A stretch of DNA of 64,000 nucleotides, from positions 6,041,017-6,105,016 of the forward strand of contig SCHM01000004.1 of the NCBI GenBank assembly GCA_004123355.1. The letters run 5' to 3'. Shown here piece after piece: positions 51,621 through 64,000 of the stretch. This DNA is from Amphirosellinia nigrospora (Eukaryota > Ascomycota > Sordariomycetes > Xylariales > Xylariaceae). The position numbers and the translations under genes were made by a program. Under the pieces are notes generated by a model that made no database searches, was not told where the DNA came from, and saw only the letters and a program-made list of their open reading frames with translations. Numbering within the stretch: position 1 is the first letter of the stretch; each line of letters starts with the position of its first letter.

Positions 51621-52539
51621 TAGTTTTTTTATATTTAGTTTAATTTAATTTTATTTAAAATTATTATTTTATTATTATTTTAAAAATATATTTATAGTTT
51701 TATATTAAATTTTAAATATTAGTTTAATTTTTAAATAAAAATTTTATAAGTTTTTAATTTATTATTATTAATTAAGTTTTATTAATATTAATTTTAGTTT
51801 TAATTATTTTTACGTTAATTTTATTTTTTTTATTTTATTTTAATTTTTAAATTATATTATTAAATAATTTATAAATATTTTTAATAAAGCTTATATTAAT
51901 AATAATATTTATTTTAATAATATTATATTAAAAATTAAAAAAAAAATAACTTTAAATAAAAATTTTCTAATAATAAATTTAACGTTTAATTTAATAAATA
52001 ATTAAATATATAAAAAAATTATTATTATATTAATTTTATAATTTATTATTTTTATATAATATTATAAATAATAACTTAAAAATAAAATAAATATATATAA
52101 AAAAATAAAATAAAATATATAATTTATAACTATATTTTAATAATAAAACTAATTATTTATAAATTTTAATAATAAACTAAAACGTTTAAAAATTTTATAA
52201 TAAAACTAAAATATTTAAAATAATTAATTAATAAAAATTATAATATTTATAATTTTATAATAATTTAACTATATTATAAAAACTAATATATTTAAAATAT
52301 AAAAATACTTTATTAAGTTTTTTTAAAGCTAAATAACTAGTTTATTTAAAAGTTTTATAAAAAATATAAAAATAAAAATATAAAATAAATCAACGCTAAA
52401 GTATAATATTGCTTTAATTAATAAATATATATAAATTATATATTAATTGCCGCTAAAAAAATTTATATTTTTAATTTTAAAAATTTAAAAACAAATAGTT
52501 TTAATATAGTTTAATATTTATAATAAAACTACGTAATAA

Positions 52540-52757
52540 AATATTATTTTAAAAAAAATATTATAAATTATAAAATAAAGCTTAATTAAAAAAAAAAAAA
52601 TCTATTATTAAATCCATATAATAAATTTAATAATAAATTCTTTAACTAATAATATACTAGTTATTTATTTAAATATAAGTACTATTAAATAGTTTCTTTT
52701 TATATTTTACGCAAAAAAACCACTAATAATATAAACCTTTTAAAAGCTTTATTAATA
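52540..52757 (+). repeat. Dispersed repeat, copy B (pair at 38,225-38,440)
   Basis: Matches copy A from about TATTATAAATTATAAAATAA to AATATAAACCTTTTAAAAGC. It lies just inside the spacer between the inverted arms. Its C and G positions are partly complementary to those kept in copy A (for example CCATATAATAAATTT here against CTATGTAATAAATCT there), showing that each copy was mutated independently. Confidence 0.6.
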
Positions 52758-53355
52758 GTTATAATATTAATAGTTTTACTTGTTATTTTAAAACTTTATT
52801 ATAATTAATAAAATTAAATAAAAAATAATTAAATTAAAAACTAAAATAAGTTTATTTTAAATATAATATAGTTTTGTTTTATTTTATTATTTAAAAAAAT
52901 ATATTTATTATTTTAGCTTAGCTATTTAATATAAAATAAAAAATATTTTAAAGTAATAAAAATAAAAAAATATAAAAAAAACTTTAATATTTAAACTATA
53001 GTTTAAAAATATTTTATTTTATATTAGTTTAACTATTTAATATAAAACAAAAATACTTTAAAATAATAACAATAAAACAAAAAATAAAAAAAACTTTAAT
53101 ATTTAAATAATACTTAATTTTATTTAGCTTAGCTATTTAAAACGAAATAAAAAATATTTAAAGCAGTAATAATAAAATAAAAAATAAAAAAAAACTTTAA
53201 TATTTAAACTACAGTTTAAAAATATATTTTATTTTATTTTAAGCTAGCTATTTAAAACAAAACAAAAAATATTATTAAAATAACAAATATTTAAAAATAA
53301 TATATTAGTTAATAATATATAACATTATATTTAAAAATTTATTTTTAATAATATA

Positions 53356-53361
<6 letters not shown>

Positions 53362-53400
<39 letters not shown>
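53362..53400. repeat. (TA)n microsatellite
   Basis: An uninterrupted alternating A/T run of nearly 40 bases. Confidence 0.9.
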
Positions 53401-53401
<1 letters not shown>

Positions 53402-55004
53402 GTTATAAAAAAAATTTATATATAAAAGTATAATTATTGTTTTTATTATTAATTAGTTTATTTATAACTTGCGATTTAATTATATTAATATTATATACTT
53501 TTTAAACTTTTTTAATATAAAACGAATTTTTTTATAAAATATATTTAACGTATATTATTAATTACTTTTAAATAATAATATATTATAATAAATAGTTTAT
53601 TTAAATTAATTAAAATATAGTTTTATTTAAACTATAAAACTAAAAAAATACGCTAGCTATTTAATATATAAGTTAGCTATAGTTTATTCGTACGTAATAT
53701 ATTAATAAACTATTTATTTATTATATAATAATAATAAAAATTAAAAGTATTATTAAATTATAATTTTAAAATCGGTAATAGTTTTTTTATTATTTTAAAA
53801 AATTAATTAATTAGCGCGTTTTAAAAACCTATTAACTAAAATAGCTTTAAAATTATATAGCTTTTATAAATTTTAACTTAAAACTAATATAGCTAAAATA
53901 ACAATATATTTAAAAAAATAAAAAATATATATAAAAAAACTAAAGTTATAAATTAAAATCTTTTAATAATAAATAATTAACCCGAGCATAAATATTAGTT
54001 TAGCTTAGTTTTAATTTAAACTTAAGTTTTAGCTTTATAAGTTAAATATAGTTTTATTTATTCGTAAATAAATAATTTATTTAATAATCAATATATTTTA
54101 AATATTTTAATTTGCTAGCTTTTATATATTAGTTTTAATAATTATATTATTATTATATTTTATTTAATTTGCTAAATATTTATATAACCGGTTATTTTTT
54201 AGCTAATATATTTATTAATAGTAATAATATTACGAAGTTTTTTATTAACGATTAATTATTAATAAACTAATTTTTTATATTTTAGTTTATTTAATAAAAA
54301 TTTAAATAAAATATTTTAGTTCGCTAGTTATTATATTTTAACGTTTTTAAAAATAATAATTATATATAATATATTTTAATAAAAATATTTATATAGCCGA
54401 ACTTATATAAAATAATTTTTAATAATATTAATAATAATTTTAGCTTAATATTTATATAAATATTTATTAAATAACTAATTAAACATTATATAATTAGCGC
54501 GTTATTTTTATAAATTATTTATTTTAATTTTTTAGCGAAAAACTATTTATTATAAATAAACTTTTATTAATTAAAAATTATTTATTATAAATAAAGTTTT
54601 TATAAACTTAAAAAGTTTTATAGTATTATTTATTAAATATATAGCTTTTTTTAGCTAAAAATAAATTTTTAATAAACTATATTTTATAAAATATAATTTT
54701 TATTAATATTATTTTATAAACTATTAGTTTAAAAATATATTATAATAGTTTAAAAGCTTATAATATTTATTTAAAAATAATATTAAAAAATTATATTTTT
54801 TTATAAAATTAATATAAAAGCTTTTTAATAAAAGCTAGCTTTTTTATTATTACGTTTAAAATTTTTAAAAATATTAATATAAAACTAAAAATATTTATAT
54901 TTAAAATTTTAAAAATAACTTTAATTATAAAATTTTATAATAGTTTTAATAAATTTAACGTTATTATTAAAACTAGCTTTATATTTAATAAAATATTATT
55001 AAAA

Positions 55005-55330
55005 ACTTTATTTTTAAGCTTTTAATTATATTTAAATTTTTTTTTATAATATAATTATATTTAAAATAATATTTTAATAAAAAGTTTTATTTTTAAGCTT
55101 TTAGTTATAATTAATATTTTTTTTATAATATAATTATATTTAAAATAATATTTTAATAAAAAGTTTTATTTTAAGCTTTTAGCTATAATTAATATTTTTT
55201 TTATAATATAGTTATGCTTAAAATAATATTTTAATAAAAAGTTTATTTTTAAACTTTTAGCTAAAACTAATATTTTTTTTTTATAATATAATTATATTTA
55301 AAATAAATATAATAAAAATTTTTATTTTAA
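55005..55330. repeat. Tandem array, ~79-bp period, four copies
   Basis: AATTATATTTAAAATAAT or a close variant recurs at about 55053, 55132, 55210 and 55290. Each is accompanied by TTTTAATAAAAAGTTT, TTTTTAAGCTTTTAG and TATAATTAATATTTTTTT. One unit keeps AGTTATGCTTAAA where the others have AATTATATTTAAA, differences of C/T and G/A type. It is a second minisatellite in the AT block with a unit unrelated to the 88-bp array. Confidence 0.7.
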
Positions 55331-55814
55331 TATTTTAATTATTATTAACGTTTTATTTATAGTTTTATTACGTTATAAATATTATAATAAAAAATATTTA
55401 TAAGCATATTTTTTACGCTAAATATTTTACCGAAATAAAATTATTTTTATTAATAAGCTTTAAAAAAAAAATAATTAAAAAGAAATAATATTAAAAATTG
55501 CTTTTAAAAAATTTATAAGCTTATAAAACTATATAAATAATAAAAATAAAAAAATAAAATAAAATAAAAAGCTAATTTATAAAAACTAATAAAACTATTT
55601 TAAACTTAAATTATAAATTTATAAGCTTATTAAAACTTTATAAATATTAATTAATATTATTTATTTAGCGAAAAAAAAATTTATAAACTTTATTATTTTA
55701 AATCGAATATTTAAAACTTTAAAACTAAAAGCAAAAATTAATAAAAAAAATAATTTATATTAGCTATATTATTTAATTTAAAATATTTTTTATAAAAAAT
55801 ATATATATAATTAA

Positions 55815-56030
55815 TAGTCACGGGTGGCTAACCAGATATAAATATAGTGGATATAGTGGGTTTTTATAAAACTTACTTAGAGTTATATAATTAGCCTTAT
55901 TATGTACACATATAAAATTTTATATATAAAATTAGCCGCTAGATCTTAAATCTAGCTTAATATCTCTCGATTAATATATAAATAAAACTTTAACTAGGAG
56001 CTTTGCTTTTATAAAAACACTAATTGTAAT
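55815..56030 (+). mobile_element. Partly RIP-sparing island, possible LTR remnant
   Basis: The sequence from TAGTCACGGGTGGCTAACCAG through TTACTTAGAG, TAGCCGCTAGATCTTAAATC, ATCTCTCGATTAAT and TAACTAGGAGCTTTGC to CACTAATTGTAAT keeps more C and G, including CpA, than its surroundings. Starts like GTCACGGGTGG and ends like TTGTAACA are common in fungal Gypsy LTRs (from memory), and one or two C-to-T changes would give the ends seen. ATTAA occurs at both edges but is uninformative here. Length is about 216 bp. Weaker case than 36,072. Confidence 0.4.
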
Positions 56031-58759
56031 ATTAATAAAATATAATATTTTAATATTTTAAAATAATTAAATAAAATATAGCAAAAAATAATAATTTTAA
56101 CTTTTATTATTTTTATAAAATATTAATAATATTTAAATATTTATATAATATAATATAAAAACTTCGTTTAATATATTTATATAATTTTATATAATAATTA
56201 TAAATTATAATATTTATAATTTTATTTATAATAATTACTATTTGTAATAAATAATATTTATAATAAATAAAAGCAAATATAAACAATAAATATGCTTGCT
56301 TTATTAAATCGCGAATATATATATAATTATTTATAATAAAAGTTAAACTTTTTTTTATTTTTATTTATAGATTTTATATATAATATATTATATAATTAAA
56401 GCTTAAAGTTGTTTTTTTAAATATATAAAGTAAAAGTTATATTTTATATAAAAAATAAAAAGAATTTTTAATTAAAAAAAAACGCAATATATTAATAAAA
56501 ATTAACAAAATTTAAAAACTTCTTAGCTTATATATAAGTATAAAAAATATAAAAGGAATTTTATTTATATTTTTAAAGTTTATTGCTTAAAACTTTTACT
56601 TTATATATTAAATAAAACTATATTATTTTAAAATTTAAAAGAAATTAATATATATTTTTATTTTATTAAAACTAAAATAAAACTTATAATAACTATTTAT
56701 TTTGTAAATAATAATAAATTAATAAAATAAATAAAAATAAATATAGCTAAAATAATATATTTAGCTTTTAATAAAAACATAATTAAATATATTTTTTTTA
56801 TGTTTTTATTTATTTATTTTAGTTTTTATTTTTTATAAATTATATTAAACTTAAAATATTGTTTATTATTTTTTCCTGCTTTTTACTTATAAGCAAATTA
56901 ATTTAGCTTTTTTAAAAGCGGTTAAACATATTTTATAACAAAAAAACAATTTATAATAATTTTTACTAAAAATAAAAATATTAAAACTATAATAATAAAC
57001 TAAATATATATAATTTAAATATATTTAAAGCTAAAAAAAAATTATAAAACGTTAATTTTATATTAATATTATAATTAAATTTAATTATAAAATAATATTT
57101 ATTAAATATTTTAAAAAAACTAATATTAAAAATAAAAATATAACTTAAGCTTAAATTATTAGTATTATTATTTAATATTAACGTAAAACTATTAACTTTA
57201 ATAATATAAAGCTATTAATAAAAACTTTAACGTTAATAAAACCGCTAATAAAAATAAAACTATTAATAAAAACATTAATAAAGCTTTAAAAACTTTTTTT
57301 ATATTTAAACTTAAGTTTTTTAACGTTTAATAATATATTTTTTTAATTAGCGCTATTATTAAATATAATATATATATTTTTGCAATTTTAAAAATATTAG
57401 CTATTAATATTTATTTTATTAAAATAATTATTTATAAGCTTTATTTAAATATAAGCCCGAAATCTTTAGTTTTATTATAAACGCGTATATTAAATAATTA
57501 GGTTTTTTTTAAGTTTACGCTATTTTTTTAAAATATAAAAACCGTACGCTTAATAAAAAAAAAAAAAATCTTTTATATTAAAAATAAAATAAAAAAAATT
57601 TAACTAGCTTTATTATTTATTAAAATATATTAAAGCTAAAAATATTATTAAATATGCTTAATAAATAATTAAAAACTAAATAATTTAATATTTATACGTA
57701 AAAAATATAACTATAAATAATAAAACTATTTAATAAATTAGTTTTTATTATTTATATATTATTTATTTTTTAATTTAATAATATTAATATTAAAAAGTTA
57801 TTAAAAGTTTTATATAAATTATATTTTAAATAAAATATATATTATAAATTGCGAAATTAAATAAATTATTTTTTATAAAAGTTTTAATAAAATATTATAT
57901 AAAATATATAAGCTATAAAATTAAAAATAAAATTTAATAAATTTAAATATAATAAATTTTAAACTTAAGTTTATTTAATATATAGCTACTAATTAATTAT
58001 TATTATAAATAAATAAAACTTTTTTAATATTTATTTTTAAATTTATTAATAATTTTAAATCCGAACTTTTTAAAATTATATTTTAAATTTTTATATAAAA
58101 CTTTTTAGTTATAATTATTTAGTTAGATTTTTTTTTTAAATTTATTTTAGATTTAATTATTTAGTTTTTAATTTTTATTTAATATATTTATTATAATTAT
58201 TTACGATATTTTTTAGCTATAGTTTTTTATTTTATAAATAATATTAGTTTTATTTATATTTTATTTGTTATTTTTTTATTTAATTAGCTTAATTTTATTT
58301 TTTATTATTATTAATAGTTATAATAATTTAAATTGTTTAAAAAAGCTTTATTAATATAAATTTTATTATATACTTTATTATTTTATAATATAAGTTAGCT
58401 TATATAGCTATATAGTTTTTTTTTGCTTAAAAAAAAAAAAAAAACCGTATTTATATAATAGTTTTATACGTTATTAAATATTTAATAAAATCGTTAATAA
58501 TAATTTAAACTTAAATATTATTAATTAAATAATTTTATTATTATTTTTTTAATCTAGGTTAATATTATATAGCTATGCTTAAATTTTTTTATAAAGTTAT
58601 AAAAAGCTAAATTTATAAGCGTTCGATTTTTTTTTTTTATTAGTTTTATTATATAATTTTTTTAAAAAATAAAAATAATATAAACTTGTTTAATTTTACG
58701 TTTAAGCTTTTATTATTTTTTTGTTTAAAAAATATATATATAAATAAAAACAACTATAT

Positions 58760-58915
58760 ATTAAAAAAAATATTTAATATAATAAAAAAGCTTTAAAATT
58801 TTATAAAAAAAAATATAAATATTTATTATTATATAAAAAATTAATAAAATTATTTTATAAGTTTTATATAACTATTAATTATATAAAAAATCTTTTTATT
58901 TTTAATAATATAAAT
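58760..58915 (+). repeat. Dispersed repeat, copy 2 (pair at ~30,990-31,150)
   Basis: Same words in the same order as copy 1, including the endings TATAAAAAATCTTTTTATTT. The surrounding regions of both also contain GCTTTTATTATTTTTTTG-like stretches, so the true repeat may be longer than marked. Confidence 0.5.
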
Positions 58916-60309
58916 TAGTTTAATAATATATAATAAATATTTTAGCGGTTAATATTTATATTTTTATTAGTTAATTAATATTAAAAACAAAAATTAAAAA
59001 CTAATTAAATAAAAAAACTTTTATATATAGCTATATAATTATAAAACTTATAAAAATAATTTAATAATAAATATTTATTTTATAAAAATCGTAAAAAAAG
59101 TTTTAATAAAAAATATTTTATAAAGTATTAAAAAATTATTAAACTAATAGCTAATTTATTTTTAAGCTATAATATTAGCTATTTTTTTAGCTAATATTTA
59201 GGTTTAAAAAATCTTTAACTTTATATAATGCTTAAAAATATAAATTAATAATATTTATTTTTTAAAACTTATAAAAACGTTTTTTTAATTTTAATATTTT
59301 TTTATTAAATTTTAGCTCGATTTTATATTTTATAAATTAAAACCTTATTATTATATTTTTTATTATTAATTTTTTATTAAAATTATAAAATTTATTATTA
59401 ATAAAATAAATTTTAATAATATTTTTAATTTAATAAAAGCTTTCGATTTATTAAAAGCGTTTTAAAAAAAAATATTTAAAATATTATATATATTTATTTA
59501 TTAATAATATTTTTAAAAGTTTTTAAAAATTTTTTAGTTTATTATATAAACATTTAAAAAAATAATTTTTTAGCTTAAATAAAATAACTAATTATTAACT
59601 TTATATATTTTAAATCGTTATTTTTTTTTAAAGTTATTATTTGTTTTTTTAATAATTTAAATAATAAAAATATAATATTTATAATATTTTTTTATTTTTT
59701 ATTTTATAAATTTTAAAAACTATATTATTAGCATTATAACTAAATTTAAAATAACTTTTAACTAATATAAACTATTTTTTAATTATTTGCGGTTTATAAT
59801 ATATAGATTTTTTATTCTCCGAAAATAAAAAATTTTTTTTATTTTAAGCTATTTTATAAATAGCTAGTTTAGCGCTTATAATTATATTAAATATCGATTA
59901 ATATTAAAAAAAGTTTAAAAATTAAACATAATAATTATTATATTTTTTATTTTAAAAAACTAGCGTATATTTTTTTTATTATAAATAATATTAATTTATT
60001 TATTTTATATATTTATATTTTTTATAAAATATTTTATTAATTTAATATTAATTTCTGCTTTTTTTCGGGAATATATTATATATTTTAATATAAAATTAAA
60101 ATTTAACTAAGCTTTATATTTATTAAAAATACTTTTAAAATAAATTATATTGTTTTTTTTTTTGCTATAGTTTATATATAATAAGCTTAATAAAAAATTT
60201 TTTATAAAACTAAAATATTATACGATCGATAAATAATAGCTAATAATTTAAACGTTATTATTATTAATTATTTATTAAAAAAAAAATATAATTATTAAAA
60301 AAATAAATT

Positions 60310-63300
60310 AATAAAGTTATAAATTTATAAGCTTTAATAGCTATACTTTATTACTAGCTATAATACCTGTAATTTTACTTATAATAATTATTATTTATAT
60401 ATATATATATATTTATAATAATATAGTTATAATAAATAAAAATAAGCATTAGTAATAAATATAGCTATTTTATATAAATATTTAAGCAGCTATTTATATT
60501 ATAAACTTAAACCTTTTTTTTTTTTTTTTTTTTTTTATAGATTTTATATATAATATTATATATATTAAAGCTTTATTTTTCGAATATATAAAACATAATT
60601 ATTTATAAATTATTTAAAATATTATAAAATATTAAAACTATTTTTATAATATTTTTTAATTAAATTAAATAATTAATTTAATTTAGAAATATTAAAATAT
60701 TTTTTAAAACTAAAATAATAAATATATATAGTTATATATATTAAAACTTTTATTATATTTTAAACTTATTTATTTCGAATATTTAAAATAATAAGTTTTT
60801 TATAATAAAACTTTAATAAATAATAAAATATATTTATTTTAATTTTTTAATTATATAAAAACTATAATAATAAGCTATAAAAACTAATTATTTTTAATTA
60901 ATTTAATATAATGTTTTATAATTTATTAATAATTATATATTTAAAAAATAAAAATTTAATATAAATATTATTAGTTTTAATTAAATAGTTTAATATTTAA
61001 TTAATATTAATAAATATAAATAAAAAATATTAAATTTAATTTTTATTTTAAACTAATAATATTTATATAAAATAATTTAATTTAATTTTAATAAAAATAT
61101 AAATTAAACTAATATAAATAATATATATAAAACTTTATTATTATTTTTAAAAATAATATATATTTTTTTAATAATAGTTTATTATTATTTATTATTAATT
61201 TATATATATTTATTAAAAAATAAATAAATAAAATAAAGTTTTATATAAATAAAAAAAATAAAATAAAATTATTATTTTTATAATAAAATATATATTATAT
61301 TAATATATATTAATATTTTTTAATTTATAATTAAATAATTTGCTAATAATAAACTAATTAATAAACTATTAATTAATTATTAAATAACTATAAAAAATAT
61401 TAAATATATTATTATGTTTAAAATAATTTAAATATATCGAACTAATAAATAATTAATTTATTAAATTATTATAAATAATTTTTATTTTATTAAATAATAA
61501 AAAAATAATTAATATAATTAAAATATTAATATTTATTTTTATAATATATATTAAAAATAAATTTAGATTTAAATATAAATTTAAACTATATAAATTATTT
61601 TAAATTTAATATTAATTAGTTTTATAATAATAAATTAAAATAGTTAATATTAAAATTTATATTAAAAGTTATATAATTAATAATTTTTTTTTTTTTTTTT
61701 TATTATTTTAATATTTTATTAATTTAAAAACTATTTTAAAATATTTTAAAAATCTATATTAATATTAATTATAATAAAAAACTAAAGCTAATTTTTAATT
61801 ATTTAGTTTTAATTAATATATATTAATTAAATTTTTTAAATTTTAAACTATTTTTATTATTTAGCTAATAAAACTAAATTTAATAAAACTAAATAAAAAA
61901 AAATTTAAAAAATAATTATTTTTTAATTAATAATTAAAGCTATATTAAAATATTAAAAAAATATTAATTTTAACGTTATATAAAATATTATTTTTAAATA
62001 ATTTATTATTTAATAATAATTAATTATAAACGAAATAAACTTATAAAAAAAACGTAAAAATTTATATTATAATTTTTATTTTTTATTTTTTATTTTTATT
62101 TAAATAATTTTATTTTATTTTAAAATTAAATAATAATAATAATAATAATTTTATATTTAATTATTTAAACTTAATATTAATAAAAATAATAATTAATTTT
62201 TAATAATAATATTTTAATTATTATTAATAAAAATATATTTTAAAAAATATTTTTTAAAAAATTAAACTTTAATAAATAAAAAAACTTAAATTATATTATT
62301 TTAGTTATATTAATATTAAATATATTAATAATATATAAAAAAATAAACTTATAATAAATATAAAAAAAAAAATAATTTTAAAAAAATAGTTTTTTTTTAA
62401 AAAAAATATTTTTAAAAATTTATTAATTATAAAATAAATTTAATAAAAATATTTAAGCAGAAATTTTATTATAATTTATATTTTATATAATAATAAATTT
62501 TTTTTAATTATAAATAATTTTTTTAAAAATTAAAAATTAATATATATATAAATATAAACTAATAATTATAAAAAAATTATTAAACTATTTAATTTTATTA
62601 TTATTATAAATTTTTTATTAAAAAATTATAAAATATAATAATAAAAATAAAAAAAATATTAATTAACTTTTTTATTATTATTAAAAATATATAAAAAACT
62701 TTTAAAAATAAATTATAATTATTATTAATTCGATTTATAATATTATTTTAAATAAACTATAATTTAAATATTATAATATTTTATTAAATTATTAATAAAA
62801 TTATTTAATATTTTTATTTTAATTATTTTTTAATTATAATATAAATATTATTTAATAATAAATAAAATAAATATATAGCTATAATATTTAATTTATTAAT
62901 TTAATATTAATTAATAAAACTATTTTAAAATCGAAAAAATATAATATTAATATAATAAAAAAAAATAAATAATATTAAAAATAAAAAACTAAAAATATTA
63001 TTTTAAAATATAATAATTTAATAAAAAAAATTTAAAAAAATAAAATAAATAATATTTAATTAGTTTATTAAATTTATTTTTAAAAAATATAAACTATATT
63101 TTTTATAAAAATTATTTAATTTTTATTTAAAAGTTTAATAAAAAAAGTTTTTATTATATAAAATAAAATAATATTAATTATATAAAAAAACTAATAATTA
63201 AAATATTTATTTAAATATAATTATTTTTAATATAATAATAAAAAAAACTAAATAAAAAAGTTTATATTATTAATATTAATAAAGTTAATAAAATAATTAA

Positions 63301-64000
63301 AAAATTAAAAAAAAATAAAAACGATTTTTTAAAAAAAAAAATAAAAAATTAAAATAAAAAGCGTAAAAAATAATTTTTAAAAAATATTAAAATTTAATAT
63401 ATATTTTTAACCGAATTAATTTTAATATATTTTTATTATATTATTTATAAATAAATTATAAAATAAAATTTTTTAAAAATAAATTTAAAATTAATTTAAA
63501 TTATAGCTTTTTATATAAAATATTATTTTAAATTAAAACTATATAAAAATTTTTAATTAAAAATTTATATAAAAGTTTTATTAAATTTAATAATATTTTA
63601 TATAAATATTTATTTTATTTATAAAAAAACAAATAATAGGTTTTATTTTTATATAAATTATTATAAACTAAATAAAATTATAAAAAAAAACTAATATTTA
63701 TTTTTTTTATTAAAAAAATTTTAGCTTATATTAATAAAGCAAAAATTTTTATTTAATATATAATAAATATTTAATTATATTTATATATTATTTAAAAATA
63801 AAATTATATAATATTTTATATAATATAATATATATTAATTATTAATATTATTATTTAGTTTTATTAATAAATTTTAATATTTTAATAATATATTAATAAT
63901 ATATTATTTAATTTTTAAATAATTTTTATAATATTACGCTAATAATATTATTATTTATTTAAAATAATAAAAAAATATATTATTTATATATATTATATAT
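60310..64000 (-). repeat. Right arm of a 3.7-kb inverted repeat, cut by the window end
   Basis: Reverse complement of 47,890-51,620. The inner end (60,310-60,560) holds the inverted candidate LTR, with TATAGATTTTATATATAATA and a run of about 24 T. Further out, TTTTTCGAATATATAAA near 60,585 pairs with TTATATATTCGAAAAA near 51,340. TTTAATATTTAATTAAT-type words near 60,990 pair with 50,930-50,950. It extends to the last base, so the element continues beyond the window. Confidence 0.7.

Larger units (their letters stand above)
24160..64000. repeat. RIP-mutated AT-rich block (transposon graveyard)
   Basis: Forty kilobases of about 90% A+T by eye, running to the window edge, with no credible ORF, rRNA or tRNA. 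Residual C sits mostly before T or G (AGCT, ACG, TCG) and rarely before A; residual G mostly follows A or C and rarely T. That is the footprint of RIP, which turns CpA into TpA on both strands, in a genome that duplicates transposons. Aligned repeat copies within the block differ mainly by C/T and G/A changes (24,268 versus 24,375; 38,225 versus 52,540). It could be a centromere-type, subtelomeric or interstitial AT isochore; the window does not reach an end that would decide. Coding remnants of the parent elements are not recognisable after this much mutation. Confidence 0.85.

Noticed and set aside
24160-64000. The AT block as mitochondrial DNA or a mitochondrial insertion.
   Set aside because: No rRNA, tRNA or respiratory-chain frame is visible, and its C/G context is that of RIP; it is also continuous with nuclear genes.
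24160-64000. CRISPR array or prokaryotic element in the repeats.
   Set aside because: Tandem units are contiguous without unique spacers and the neighbouring genes are eukaryotic with introns.

Overview
The window looks like filamentous ascomycete nuclear DNA, probably Sordariomycete-like. Evidence: short introns (48-95 nt) with GT...CTAAC/CTGAC...AG signals, a HET-domain gene, a lytic polysaccharide monooxygenase of family AA9 with a fungal CBM1, ACCTA/TAGGT-rich spacers, and a 40-kb AT-rich block with the signature of repeat-induced point mutation (RIP). No name, rRNA or tRNA fixes the species.

Layout. Positions 1 to about 24,150 carry ordinary genes at moderate gene density. In order: a 5'-truncated HET-domain gene (+), an unrecognised ORF (-), a probable single-pass membrane protein gene (-), a DHA2-type MFS drug transporter (+), a 4.1-kb stretch without genes, a GH64 beta-1,3-glucanase (+), a conserved fungal membrane protein with a PPxY motif (-), an AA9-CBM1 oxidase (+), a GABA/choline-type APC permease (-) and a Gfo/Idh/MocA (Gal80-like) protein (-). 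From about 24,160 to the end the DNA is roughly nine tenths A+T by eye, without credible ORFs. It contains decayed repeats: a 3.7-kb inverted pair, candidate LTRs, tandem arrays with 88-bp and 79-bp periods, and two islands that kept G+C, one of which (36,072-36,336) looks like a solo LTR with a 5-bp target duplication.

The gene half has one overriding peculiarity. Six of the seven clear genes can only be read through if single bases are restored, about 15 in all. Every event is a missing base, never an extra one, and most lie in short homopolymers. With them restored, five genes come to an exact multiple of three from start to stop codon. No nonsense mutations accompany them. I therefore read them as sequencing or assembly deletions rather than pseudogenes. 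GH64 is the exception and is intact.

Functionally the gene half suggests a saprotroph or plant-associated fungus: two secreted polysaccharide-attacking enzymes (GH64, AA9-CBM1), two transporters (drug efflux and amine/amino acid uptake), a Gal80-like possible regulator and a nonself-recognition gene, next to a heterochromatic transposon graveyard. There is no sign of a shared biosynthetic cluster.
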